A stretch of 14,694 nucleotides of DNA from Bacteroidota bacterium (GTDB lineage Bacteria > Bacteroidota > Ignavibacteria > UBA10030 > UBA8401). The translations under genes and the position numbers were made by a program. Positions within the stretch are counted from its first letter, which is position 1. Each line of letters begins with the position of its first letter. Of the stretch, positions 1-10,365 are shown one piece after another. Below the pieces are notes generated by a model that was given only the letters and a program-made list of their open reading frames with translations, did no database searches and was not told where the DNA came from. Location of the stretch: positions 1 to 14,694 of the forward strand of contig JAVBYH010000351.1 in NCBI GenBank assembly GCA_030824175.1, in the 5' to 3' direction.

Positions 1-465
1 GCAGCGCAGCGCATCCATCGCCTGCTCGAGTTTGCTGTCCAGGTCCCACGCGTTCGCATGCTCGATCTTGTCCTGCAGGTTTCCCTGCTTCTCAAGCAGC
101 TTGTCGAAGTCGGCATCGGGATCGCCGAATTTCTCCGTGATCGCCTCGTATTCCTTCACGAGGTTCACGAGTTCCTGCACGCCCTCTTCCACGATGTCCT
201 TGACTGTCTTTGTCTGATCGAGTACGGGCTCCTGGGGAAGGTACCCGAAGGTGATGCCCTTCTGGCAGTTGATCGTGCCGACGTAATCCTTGTCCAGGCC
301 TGCGATGATGCGCAGGAGCGAGCTCTTGCCCGAACCGTTCAGGCCGAGCACGCCGATCTTCGCGCCGTAATAGAATGAGAGGTAAATGTCCTTCAGCACC
401 TGTTTGTTCGGTTTGTAGATCTTGCCCACACCTACCATTGAAAAGATGATCTTATTGTCTGCCAC
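1..465 (-). CDS. ettA: EttA-like ABC-F translation factor (N-terminal part)
   Basis: This is the first 155 codons of an ABC-F ATPase that runs off the left edge. EttA, the energy-dependent translational throttle, binds the ribosomal E site and gates the first elongation steps according to ATP/ADP status; it is cytosolic and not a transporter. Visible are the opening MADNKIIFSMVGVGK, a Walker A GLNGSGKS at residues 41-48 and the Q-loop in YLPQEP at about 80-85. The stretch DPDADFDKL downstream is typical of EttA. The linker between the two ABC domains, the signature motifs and the second domain lie outside the window. I chose the GTG at 465-463 because it starts the conserved N-terminus and has GAGGA (475-471) five bases upstream. 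The gene follows the efflux operon's terminator, so it is probably transcribed separately. Family assignment is firm; choosing EttA over another ABC-F rests on N-terminal similarity. Confidence 0.93.
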   Translation of the reverse strand, partial: MADNKIIFSMVGVGKIYKPNKQVLKDIYLSFYYGAKIGVLGLNGSGKSSLLRIIAGLDKDYVGTINCQKGITFGYLPQEPVLDQTKTVKDIVEEGVQELVNLVKEYEAITEKFGDPDADFDKLLEKQGNLQDKIEHANAWDLDSKLEQAMDALRC

Positions 466-517
466 GCGTGTCCTCGTTTGAAAAGAATGTAATGGATCGC
501 TTCCGTCCTGTTACACT

Positions 518-546
518 AAAATACGCAAAAAAACGCTGGGGAACAA
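518..546 (-). promoter_or_regulatory. Candidate promoter for ettA
   Basis: On the minus strand TTGTTC (546-541) is followed after 17 bases by TATTTT (523-518), matching the sigma70 consensus at 3 of 6 and 4 of 6 positions. Transcription would begin near 511 and leave a leader of about 46 bases before the GTG of ettA. The -35 box overlaps the T-tract of the upstream operon's terminator, a compact but plausible arrangement. The match is weak and T-rich sequence produces such matches by chance. Confidence 0.25.
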
Positions 547-581
547 AAAAACGCCCGCATGCCATGGAGGAATGCAGGCGT
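545..581 (-). terminator. Intrinsic terminator of the RND efflux operon
   Basis: Read on the minus strand, ACGCCTGCAT and ATGCGGGCGT form a 10-bp stem with one mismatch and a loop of about 11 bases (581-551). Seven T residues follow directly (551-545). This is a standard Rho-independent terminator placed about 90 bases beyond the stop codon of the permease gene and before ettA, so it should end the tolC-adaptor-permease transcript. Confidence 0.8.
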
Positions 582-597
582 CCTGATACTGTGCTGT

Positions 598-622
598 GTA
601 GGGCGAAATGATATTTCGCCCT
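598..622. repeat. REP-like palindrome, copy 1
   Basis: Perfect inverted repeat with 9-bp arms GGGCGAAAT and ATTTCGCCC around the 3-base loop GAT (601-621), extended by one A-T pair. The 23 bases from 598 to 620 are identical to those at 4988-5010, over 4 kb away and in another gap of the same operon. It pairs with copy 2 so that TAGGGCGAAA (599-608) and TTTCGCCCTA (664-673) bound a 75-base inverted unit, as in BIME-type REP pairs. Confidence 0.75.
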
Positions 623-650
623 GTTGAACGAACTCGCGCCGGTTGACGCG

Positions 651-673
651 GGGCGAAACGCCGTTTCGCCCTA
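651..673. repeat. REP-like palindrome, copy 2, overlapping the permease stop codon
   Basis: Perfect inverted repeat with arms GGGCGAAAC and GTTTCGCCC around GCC (651-671), followed by TA. It differs from copies 1 and 3 only at the arm tips and loop, and the changes at the tips are compensatory (T-A to C-G), so the hairpin is preserved. On the minus strand its edge reads TAGGGCGAAA, and this TAG is the stop codon of the RND permease gene. CGCG flanks it on both sides (647-650 and 674-677). Confidence 0.72.
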
Positions 674-3600
674 CGCGTTTCTGTTAAGGAGCTTCCGGAA
701 GAAGGCGCCGGTCCGTTCAGACCATTCCTCGAGGAGCGAGTAGAACGTCGGCACCACGACGAGCGTGAGGAACGTGGAGATCGTGAGGCCGAAGATCACA
801 GCGGTGCCCAGGGGCGACCACATGCCGGCGCTCTCGGCGCCGATGATGAAGTGCAGCTCGCGCCAGTCGAAGTCGATCCCCGTGGCCAACGGAATGATGC
901 CGAGTACCGTCGCCGCCGCGGTGAGCATAACGGGACGCAGACGCACGCGTCCCGCCTCCAGGAGCGCCTCGTCCATCGCCATGCCCTGGTCGCGCTTGTG
1001 CTTGGCGAAGTCGAGCAGCACGATCGCGTTGCGCACCACGATGCCCGCCAGGGCGATCACCCCAACGCCCGTCATGATGATGCTGAACGGCTGCCCGGTG
1101 ACGAGCAGACCGATGAACACGCCGATGAGCGAGAGGAGCACCGAGAGCATGATCACGAACGGCACCTTGATCGAATTGAATTCGGACACGAGGATGAGGA
1201 ACACGAGGAGCAGCGTGCCGATGAACGCGTTCGTCAGGAATTCCGCCGCCTTGTTCTGCTCTTCATCCTCGCCCGAGAACCCGATGGCGTACCCCTGCGG
1301 CAGTTCGAATCCGGCAAGTGTCTGCTTCACATCGGCGAGCACGTCGGCCGAGAGCCGCCCCCGCACATCGGAGGTGACGGTGATGACGCGTTTCTGGTCC
1401 TTCCGCCGTATCTCGCTCACGCCGGTGGTCCGTGTGACGTCGGCGACGGAGGAGAGGGGGATGGACAGCAGCTGCCCCTGCATGTTCATGAACGAGATGT
1501 TCACGTTCTCGAGGTCGGCGGCAGACTGCCGCTGGTCCTCCTGCAGGCGCACGCGTATCTTGTATTCGTCCTTGCCGACGCGGTACTTCGAGGCCTCGAT
1601 GCCGCTCACGGCCGCGCGCACCGTCGTGGCGATCTGCCCCGTGCTCGTCCAGTTCATGCCGGCCTTCTCGCGGTCGACGACAACGTCGATCTCCGGCTTG
1701 CCTGTGTTGTAATTGTCCTTCAGGTCCACGATGTTCGGGATGCTGCGGATCTTGTCCTGGATCTGTTTGCTCAGCACTGCGAGCTGCGCGTAATCGTCGC
1801 CGCTGATGTCGATGCTCACCGGCTTGCCCACCGGCGGGCCGTTCTCCTCTTTCTCCACGCGCATCTCGGCGCCCGCGATGTCCGTTGTCTGCTCGCGGAT
1901 CTTCTCCATTGTTACGAACGTGTTCTGGCGCCTGAGCCCTTTCTCGAGGAAGTTGACGGCGATGATCGATTTGTTCGGGACGCCCGATCCGCCAAAGTCG
2001 AAGAAGTCGGTGGACGTGCCGATGTTGCCGACGATGAATTCGACGTCCTCCTTGCCCTGGATCGTCCGAAGCCTGTCCTCCACCGTTTTCGTCAGCATGT
2101 TCGTCACTTCGAGCGAGGTGCCCACGGGCGTCTCGATGTTCACCGTCACCTGGTTCGGCTCGGTCTGCGGGAAGAATTCGACGCCCTTGTTGAAGAGGCC
2201 GAAGAGCACGATGACGACCACGAGGAACACGATGGAGGCGGAGACGGTCAAGCCCTTGTGCTTGAGCGTCCAGTGAAGCGTGTTCACATACTCGGTCTGC
2301 ATCCACGGGAAGAATTTTTCGTCCACCTCGTGGTAGATGATCGTGAACGGATTGTATTTTTTCCACCACCGGGGATGCTCGCGGTTCTCCTTCGCTTTCT
2401 TGATCTCCCGCTTATAATCGATCCATTGCGCGCCCTGCACGGGACTGATGACGAACGCGACGAACAGCGACGCCGAGAGTGTGATGATAAGCGTGAGCGG
2501 AAGGAATCGCATAAAGTCGCCGACAATTCCCGGCCAGAACAGGAGGGGAATAAACCCGGCGAGCGTGGTGAACGTGGATGTCGCAACGGGCAGGGCAACC
2601 TCCGTTGCCGCGTCCTTCGCCGCCTGGGCGGGCGACTTGTCGTATTCCTGCTGGTGCCGATAGATATTCTCGATGACGACGATGGCGTCGTCCACAAGGA
2701 TGCCGAGCGCGAGGACGAGTGCGAAGAGCACCACGAAATTCAGCGTGATGTCGGCGGCCGCGAGCACAATAAAGCCGATGAACATCGAGAGCGGGATGGC
2801 GGTCGAGATGAGCAGTGAATTCTTCAGTCCGAAGAACATGAAGAGCACGCAGACGACGAGGAACATGCCCGTCATGATCGAGTTCTCGAGTTCCTTCACC
2901 GAGCGCTTGATGATCGTCGATGCGTCGTTCGAGACGTCGATGGCGATGCCGGCCGGAAGCGCGGCGCGATATTCGGCGACGATGAGTTTCGTCTCATCGG
3001 CGATGCGGATGAGGTTCTCGCCGGCGCGCTTGCGCACGGCGAGGGAGACGACCTCGTTGCCGTTGAGGCGCGCGTACGTCTGGCGGTCCTCATACGAATA
3101 ATCGACCTTCGCGACGTCGCGGAGGTAGATGGGCTTGCCGCCGCGAATCTTGACGACGAGATCCTCGAGGAGTTTCACATCCCTGAACTCGCCCGGGATG
3201 CGGACGGAGAACGAGCTCTGTTTGTCGTCGATGGCCCCGCCGGGGATGGAGAGATTCTCCGAGCGCACGGCGTTCACGAGGTCGTCGAAACTGAGCTCAT
3301 ACGCCTTCAGCCTGTACACATCGGCATTCACCTGCACCTCGGGTTCGATGCCGCCGTTGAGATCGGCCCGGAGCACGCCCGGGATCGCCTCGATCTTGTC
3401 CTGCATGTCCTCGGCGATGTTCTTCAGCCGCGCCAATCCGACGCTGCCGCCGATGTTCACATACATGATCGGGAACTCGCTCAGGTTCAGCTCGTTGACG
3501 ATGGGTTCCATGATGTCCGCAGGCAGCTTCGACCGTGTCGAATTGACCTTGTCCCGTACCCGGCGCAACGCCTCGTCCACCGGCACGTTCGTCGTAAATT

Positions 3601-3880
3601 CGACCTGCACGCTCGAGAGGCCCTCCTTGGAGACGGAGGTGATGTGCTTGATATCCTTGAGCGATTTCAATTCCTTCTCGAGCGTCTGCGTCACGAGGCC
3701 CTCGATGTCCGAGGGCGAAGCGCCGATGTACGGTACCGAAATGAACACGAGCGGAATACTGATGTCCGGTGCGGCTTCGCGCGGGAGGCCGGTGTACGAC
3801 CGCCATCCGACGAGCACGATGAGCAGCATGAGAATGTAGACCGCCACTTTATTGTCGACCGCTTTATTCCATATACGCAT
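671..3880 (-). CDS. HAE1-type RND efflux permease (AcrB family)
   Basis: Inner-membrane proton-driven pump subunit of a tripartite efflux system; it should capture substrates from the periplasm or membrane and pass them to the TolC-like channel. The 1069 residues are close to the roughly 1030-1050 of AcrB homologues. A membrane helix lies at about 12-30, followed by a first porter region to about 330, a helix cluster at 333-480, a long cytoplasmic loop at about 485-540, a second porter region at about 565-875 and a final helix cluster from 880. LGILVDDAIVVIENI carries the two proton-relay aspartates, D397 and D398. In the TM10 relay motif the expected lysine (AcrB K940) is R950 (VVRNAIVLLDF), while the arginine matching R971 is kept (R980). 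The ATG at 3880 is 31 bases after the adaptor gene and starts a typical RND N-terminus; its Shine-Dalgarno sequence is weak. The TAG stop lies inside a palindromic repeat. Substrates cannot be predicted. Confidence 0.95.
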   Translation of the reverse strand: MRIWNKAVDNKVAVYILMLLIVLVGWRSYTGLPREAAPDISIPLVFISVPYIGASPSDIEGLVTQTLEKELKSLKDIKHITSVSKEGLSSVQVEFTTNVPVDEALRRVRDKVNSTRSKLPADIMEPIVNELNLSEFPIMYVNIGGSVGLARLKNIAEDMQDKIEAIPGVLRADLNGGIEPEVQVNADVYRLKAYELSFDDLVNAVRSENLSIPGGAIDDKQSSFSVRIPGEFRDVKLLEDLVVKIRGGKPIYLRDVAKVDYSYEDRQTYARLNGNEVVSLAVRKRAGENLIRIADETKLIVAEYRAALPAGIAIDVSNDASTIIKRSVKELENSIMTGMFLVVCVLFMFFGLKNSLLISTAIPLSMFIGFIVLAAADITLNFVVLFALVLALGILVDDAIVVIENIYRHQQEYDKSPAQAAKDAATEVALPVATSTFTTLAGFIPLLFWPGIVGDFMRFLPLTLIITLSASLFVAFVISPVQGAQWIDYKREIKKAKENREHPRWWKKYNPFTIIYHEVDEKFFPWMQTEYVNTLHWTLKHKGLTVSASIVFLVVVIVLFGLFNKGVEFFPQTEPNQVTVNIETPVGTSLEVTNMLTKTVEDRLRTIQGKEDVEFIVGNIGTSTDFFDFGGSGVPNKSIIAVNFLEKGLRRQNTFVTMEKIREQTTDIAGAEMRVEKEENGPPVGKPVSIDISGDDYAQLAVLSKQIQDKIRSIPNIVDLKDNYNTGKPEIDVVVDREKAGMNWTSTGQIATTVRAAVSGIEASKYRVGKDEYKIRVRLQEDQRQSAADLENVNISFMNMQGQLLSIPLSSVADVTRTTGVSEIRRKDQKRVITVTSDVRGRLSADVLADVKQTLAGFELPQGYAIGFSGEDEEQNKAAEFLTNAFIGTLLLVFLILVSEFNSIKVPFVIMLSVLLSLIGVFIGLLVTGQPFSIIMTGVGVIALAGIVVRNAIVLLDFAKHKRDQGMAMDEALLEAGRVRLRPVMLTAAATVLGIIPLATGIDFDWRELHFIIGAESAGMWSPLGTAVIFGLTISTFLTLVVVPTFYSLLEEWSERTGAFFRKLLNRNA

Positions 3881-3911
3881 GTGTACAATACTCGCTTTCT
3901 CGATGCAGTGA

Positions 3912-4967
3912 TTATTGGATGACCGTCACCTGCTGGCCGTTCACGAGCTTCGTCTGGCCCACACTCACGATGCGATCGCCCGCGGCGAGACCATCGAGCA
4001 CTTCCACGGCCGTTCCGAGACGTCCGCCGGTACGAACCGTGCGTTCCTCGACTTTCCCCCCGCGTTCGACGAAGACGATCGTCTTGTTCCTGTCCACTTG
4101 CTGGAGCAGGCTGCCGTCGATGAGCAGAGCCCGGGGCTTCATCGAGCGTATCAAACGGACGCGTGCGATCATTTCAGGCTTCAACCTGCCGCCCGGATTC
4201 GGGAGGAGGATCTCCACTGGAAGCGTCCGGTTGCTCTGCGAAATCGCGGAGCCCACGAACGAGATCGCGCCGCGCAGCGTGTCCTGCGGATACACGTCCG
4301 GTGTGATGAACGCCGTCGTCCCCTTGCGGATCTCGGCCGAGTGGCGTTCGGGCACGTCGACGGCGATCTTCACCGCGGAGAGGTTCACGACGTGTGCGAT
4401 CGGGACCCCCGGGGGCGCCATCTCGCCTTCGTCGGCGTAGTAATTGTCGAAGACGCCGTCGATCGGGCTCGTGATGCTGGCATGGCCGAGCCGCGCCTTC
4501 ATGAGCTCCGCATTCGCCCTGGCGGCGTCCCTGTTGTACTCGGCGGATTTCACCTGCAGTTCGCTGATGCCCTGTTCCGCATACACGCTCTTCTGCTTTT
4601 CGTAGTTGAGCTCCGCGAGCTTGTACTGCGCCTGCGCGGCCTCGTACCCGGCGAGGACGAGCTCGTCCCTAAGCACCGCGAGCACGTCTCCCTTGCGCAC
4701 GTACGTGCCCTTCTTCACTTTCCACTGCCTGACGACGCCGCCCTCCTCGGGGCTGACCATGACGTCGTCGAGAGCCTTCACAATACCGGTGAGCGGGATA
4801 GCGTCCTCGAATACCGACGGCTGCAGCACGATGATCTTCACATTCGCCGCGCCGGCCGTCGGCGCGGACCCTGACGTTTCGCCGGCCGTGCCGCCGCCGC
4901 ACGACGACAAACAGAAGGCGGCCGCAACGGATGCCGTAAGCATGATACCAAGAGCACTCTTTGTCAT
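3912..4967 (-). CDS. RND efflux periplasmic adaptor (membrane fusion lipoprotein)
   Basis: HlyD/AcrA-type membrane fusion protein linking the RND permease to the outer-membrane channel. The 351 residues begin with a lipoprotein signal peptide: a hydrophobic stretch, then lipobox LSSC with the lipidated C23, so it is probably anchored to the inner membrane and faces the periplasm. A first lipoyl half-motif lies near residue 70 (VSPEEGGVVRQWKVKKGTYV), then an alpha-helical hairpin at about 100-150 (the AAQAQYKLAELNYEKQK region) and the second lipoyl half (ITSPIDGVF). Beta-barrel and membrane-proximal domains follow, ending VNGQQVTVIQ. I chose the ATG at 4967 because GAGGA (4977-4973) sits five bases upstream; an in-frame TTG at 4979 has no such site. 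It follows the tolC-like gene by 53 bases, a gap that holds a palindromic repeat, and precedes the permease by 31 bases. Confidence 0.94.
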   Translation of the reverse strand: MTKSALGIMLTASVAAAFCLSSCGGGTAGETSGSAPTAGAANVKIIVLQPSVFEDAIPLTGIVKALDDVMVSPEEGGVVRQWKVKKGTYVRKGDVLAVLRDELVLAGYEAAQAQYKLAELNYEKQKSVYAEQGISELQVKSAEYNRDAARANAELMKARLGHASITSPIDGVFDNYYADEGEMAPPGVPIAHVVNLSAVKIAVDVPERHSAEIRKGTTAFITPDVYPQDTLRGAISFVGSAISQSNRTLPVEILLPNPGGRLKPEMIARVRLIRSMKPRALLIDGSLLQQVDRNKTIVFVERGGKVEERTVRTGGRLGTAVEVLDGLAAGDRIVSVGQTKLVNGQQVTVIQ

Positions 4968-4972
4968 TGATG

Positions 4973-4977
4973 TCCTC
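4973..4977 (-). promoter_or_regulatory. Ribosome binding site fixing the adaptor start
   Basis: GAGGA on the minus strand, five bases before the ATG at 4967. It decides between that ATG and the in-frame TTG at 4979, which would place the site inside the coding sequence. The same GAGGACA context precedes the GTG of ettA. Confidence 0.7.
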
Positions 4978-4987
4978 AATTCGTTAA

Positions 4988-5010
4988 GTAGGGCGAAATG
5001 ATATTTCGCC
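4988..5010. repeat. REP-like palindrome, copy 3, between the channel and adaptor genes
   Basis: The 23 bases are identical to 598-620: arms GGCGAAAT and ATTTCGCC around GAT, preceded by GTAG. The outermost C of the right arm is changed to G, so the stem is 8 bp. It fills most of the 53-base gap between the TAA of the channel gene and the adaptor ATG. A hairpin here in the operon mRNA could affect processing or the relative level of the two proteins; that role is inferred. Confidence 0.72.
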
Positions 5011-5020
5011 GCGTTGGTGA

Positions 5021-6424
5021 TTATTCCTTTTCTTCCGTCACATACGACGGGGTGATGCCCAGCGTCTGTTCAAGCTCGGCGGATGACACGAGATAATCGA
5101 AGATGGCCTGCATCCTGTTCACCTTCGCCTGCGTCAGGGCCAGCTGCGCATCGTTCACTTCAAGCTGTGTTCCGGCGCCGTTCACGAAACGCGACGTCGC
5201 GATTTTGTAGCCGCGTTCCGCCAATTCGACCGTCTTGCCCTGCGCCTCGACGCGCTTCTGCGCCTGATGCAGCATGAGCACGATGGAGTGGACGCCGGTG
5301 CGGATCCCCGTTTCATAGGCCGAGAGCTGTTCCTCGGCCTTCTGCCGGTCAAGCTTCGCCTGTTCGACGCGGGCATTCGTCTGGAATCCCTCGAAGATGT
5401 TCATGCTCAGGCTGAGTCCGACGGTGGAGCTGTTGATGAAATCGTTCGTCGAGACCTTCAGATCGTTCTTCGCGGCCTGATACTGATAATTGCCGAACGC
5501 GGCGAGTGTCGGATAGTATCCCGAGCGCTGCACGTTCACGTAGGCCTGGCTCACGTCCACCGCAAGGCGGAGTGCGCTGAGCGTGGGATTCCGGTGCATC
5601 GTCTCCTCGACGGCATTGTCGACCACCGCCTGCGCCATCTGCACGTATTCGAGCCGGCCTTTGAGGATGATGCGCTCCGTGACGTCGAGCCCGATCACGG
5701 CCCGCAGCGCCTCCACCGACAGGGCGGAGGTGTTTTCGGCCTGCATCACCGCCGGCCGGAGGTTTTCAACGCCGACCCTCGCCCTGAGCTGGTCGTACTC
5801 CGAGACGATGCCCTGCTTCGACATCACCTCCACATTGCGGAGGTTGTCTTCGGCATTCTTCAGATTCTCGAGCATCATTATCCGCACCTCGTCTGCAAGC
5901 AGCGCACCGTAGAACGCCTTGCGCACCTTCGCGATGGTCTCGAGTTTCTTGGCCCGGTAGGATTCGTGCGCGGCGTCCGAATAGATCCTCGACGCCCCCA
6001 CCCCGATGATCACGGCGGAATTGAAGAGGATCTGCTTCGCGGTCAGATTCAGGGAGAACGCATGGTCCGTTCCGATCTCGATGGGAACGATCCTGCCGCT
6101 TGAGAGGTCCGAAAAATCGGGGAGGAAGAAGACCGGTTTCTTGAGTGCGCGGCTGTACATGCCTTCGACGCTCACCGAGGGCATCGTGTTGCCCCACGCC
6201 TCGGAGACGCGTGCATGCGCCTTCTCCGTCTCGAGACGCGACATGGCAAGCTCCTGATTCATTTCGAGCGAGAGCCGCACAGCGTCTTCGACGCCGAGGG
6301 TCCGGGCGGCCCCCGCGCCTGAACCGGGCGGATCGCCGGGGGAACCGGGGGACTGGGCTGCCGCCTGTACCGGGAAGAGTGCCAGGATCGTGACGAGTAG
6401 AATAATGCATCGGTGTCGTTTCAT
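5021..6424 (-). CDS. TolC-family outer-membrane efflux protein
   Basis: Outer-membrane channel of the tripartite pump and first gene of the operon. The 467 residues match the usual TolC-family length. A signal peptide MKRHRCIILLVTILALF...QAAAQ is followed by a proline/glycine-rich linker, with no cysteine at the cleavage site, so it is not a lipoprotein of the OprM type. The mature part has the two-fold repeat of outer-membrane efflux proteins. Long helices rich in Ala, Glu, Gln and Lys (about 45-80, 150-240, 275-300 and 365-455) alternate with beta-strand stretches such as HAFSLNLTAKQILF and STVGLSLSMNIFEGF, the latter typical of the second half. I chose the ATG at 6424 because GGAAGGA lies six bases upstream and the signal peptide starts there. 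The reading frame stays open for 28 more codons, but that extension has no signal character and covers the leader. Confidence 0.93.
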   Translation of the reverse strand: MKRHRCIILLVTILALFPVQAAAQSPGSPGDPPGSGAGAARTLGVEDAVRLSLEMNQELAMSRLETEKAHARVSEAWGNTMPSVSVEGMYSRALKKPVFFLPDFSDLSSGRIVPIEIGTDHAFSLNLTAKQILFNSAVIIGVGASRIYSDAAHESYRAKKLETIAKVRKAFYGALLADEVRIMMLENLKNAEDNLRNVEVMSKQGIVSEYDQLRARVGVENLRPAVMQAENTSALSVEALRAVIGLDVTERIILKGRLEYVQMAQAVVDNAVEETMHRNPTLSALRLAVDVSQAYVNVQRSGYYPTLAAFGNYQYQAAKNDLKVSTNDFINSSTVGLSLSMNIFEGFQTNARVEQAKLDRQKAEEQLSAYETGIRTGVHSIVLMLHQAQKRVEAQGKTVELAERGYKIATSRFVNGAGTQLEVNDAQLALTQAKVNRMQAIFDYLVSSAELEQTLGITPSYVTEEKE

Positions 6425-6430
6425 CGAACG

Positions 6431-6437
6431 TCCTTCC
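6431..6437 (-). promoter_or_regulatory. Ribosome binding site of the TolC-like gene
   Basis: GGAAGGA on the minus strand with a six-base spacer to the ATG at 6424. It is the strongest Shine-Dalgarno match in the window and rules for the shorter start that begins the signal peptide, against the open upstream extension to 6508. Confidence 0.75.
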
Positions 6438-6517
6438 ATTACATAGTTGTGAATCGCATGCTGTTCAGGCAGGGGAATTGTCGTCGTGCCGAAGGGTGAA
6501 TGAGTCACGTAAAGGTT

Positions 6518-6546
6518 ATTGTATCAAACTTTTCTACGATATGCAA
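6518..6546 (-). promoter_or_regulatory. Candidate sigma70-type promoter of the efflux operon
   Basis: On the minus strand TTGCAT (6546-6541) is separated by exactly 17 bases from TACAAT (6523-6518). The -10 box matches consensus at 5 of 6 positions and the -35 at 3 of 6. Transcription would start near 6511 and give a leader of about 87 bases before the TolC-like ATG. The sequence around it is clearly more AT-rich than the flanking genes. If the host uses the divergent Bacteroidetes promoter type, this match may be misleading. Confidence 0.5.
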
Positions 6547-6568
6547 GTGTCGAAAGTTTCGCGCTTGC
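6543..6568. promoter_or_regulatory. Imperfect dyad, candidate operator
   Basis: The core CGAAA-G-TTTCG (6551-6561) is a perfect 11-base palindrome. It is flanked by GCAAG (6543-6547) and CTTGC (6564-6568), which are complementary but sit one base off the core's centre. It overlaps the -35 box proposed for the efflux operon and lies in the divergent region, a usual place for a repressor site of an efflux pump. No regulator of the TetR or MarR type is encoded in the window, so the binding protein is unknown. Confidence 0.35.
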
Positions 6569-6591
6569 GGTTTTTATTCATTGCTTTTTCC

Positions 6592-6621
6592 GTGATACTT
6601 CTCTAAGTTTAAGTGTATATT
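6592..6621 (+). promoter_or_regulatory. Candidate promoter of the signalling operon
   Basis: GTGATA (6592-6597) is followed after 18 bases by TATATT (6616-6621), matching consensus at 4 of 6 and 5 of 6 positions. A start near 6628 would leave a leader of about 55 bases before the histidine kinase ATG. The stretch is AT-rich, so chance matches are likely. I saw no sigma54-type -24/-12 site (GG-N10-GC in a TGGCAC context) in this gap. Confidence 0.35.
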
Positions 6622-6683
6622 CCCTGATTAGTGTACTCCTGAGGGGGGAGCGTGTTCCGTGTGAATCACAAGAGTCGCGGCGT

Positions 6684-10364
<3,681 letters not shown>

Positions 10365-10365
10365 G

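Noticed and set aside
598..673. CRISPR-like or transposon-end reading of the repeated palindromes
   Set aside because: Only three copies exist, with irregular spacing and no spacers, no transposase nearby and no target-site duplication that I could identify. A REP-type element fits better.
851..2818. Open frame of 655 codons on the plus strand
   Set aside because: Antisense to the RND permease; composition is dominated by Glu, Arg, Asp and His, with no recognisable domain.
6425..6508. Upstream extension of the TolC-like protein by 28 codons
   Set aside because: It would bury the signal peptide and lacks a ribosome binding site, while GGAAGGA stands six bases before the ATG at 6424.
6519..6683. 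Upstream extension of the hybrid kinase to an ATG at 6519
   Set aside because: The added 55 residues come from AT-rich sequence containing the divergent promoters, and no homologous character is visible. The ATG at 6684 leads directly into the first membrane helix.
6425..6683. Sigma54-type -24/-12 promoter feeding back on the signalling operon
   Set aside because: I looked on both strands for GG-N10-GC in a TGGCAC/TTGC context and found no convincing match; a genome-wide motif scan would be better.
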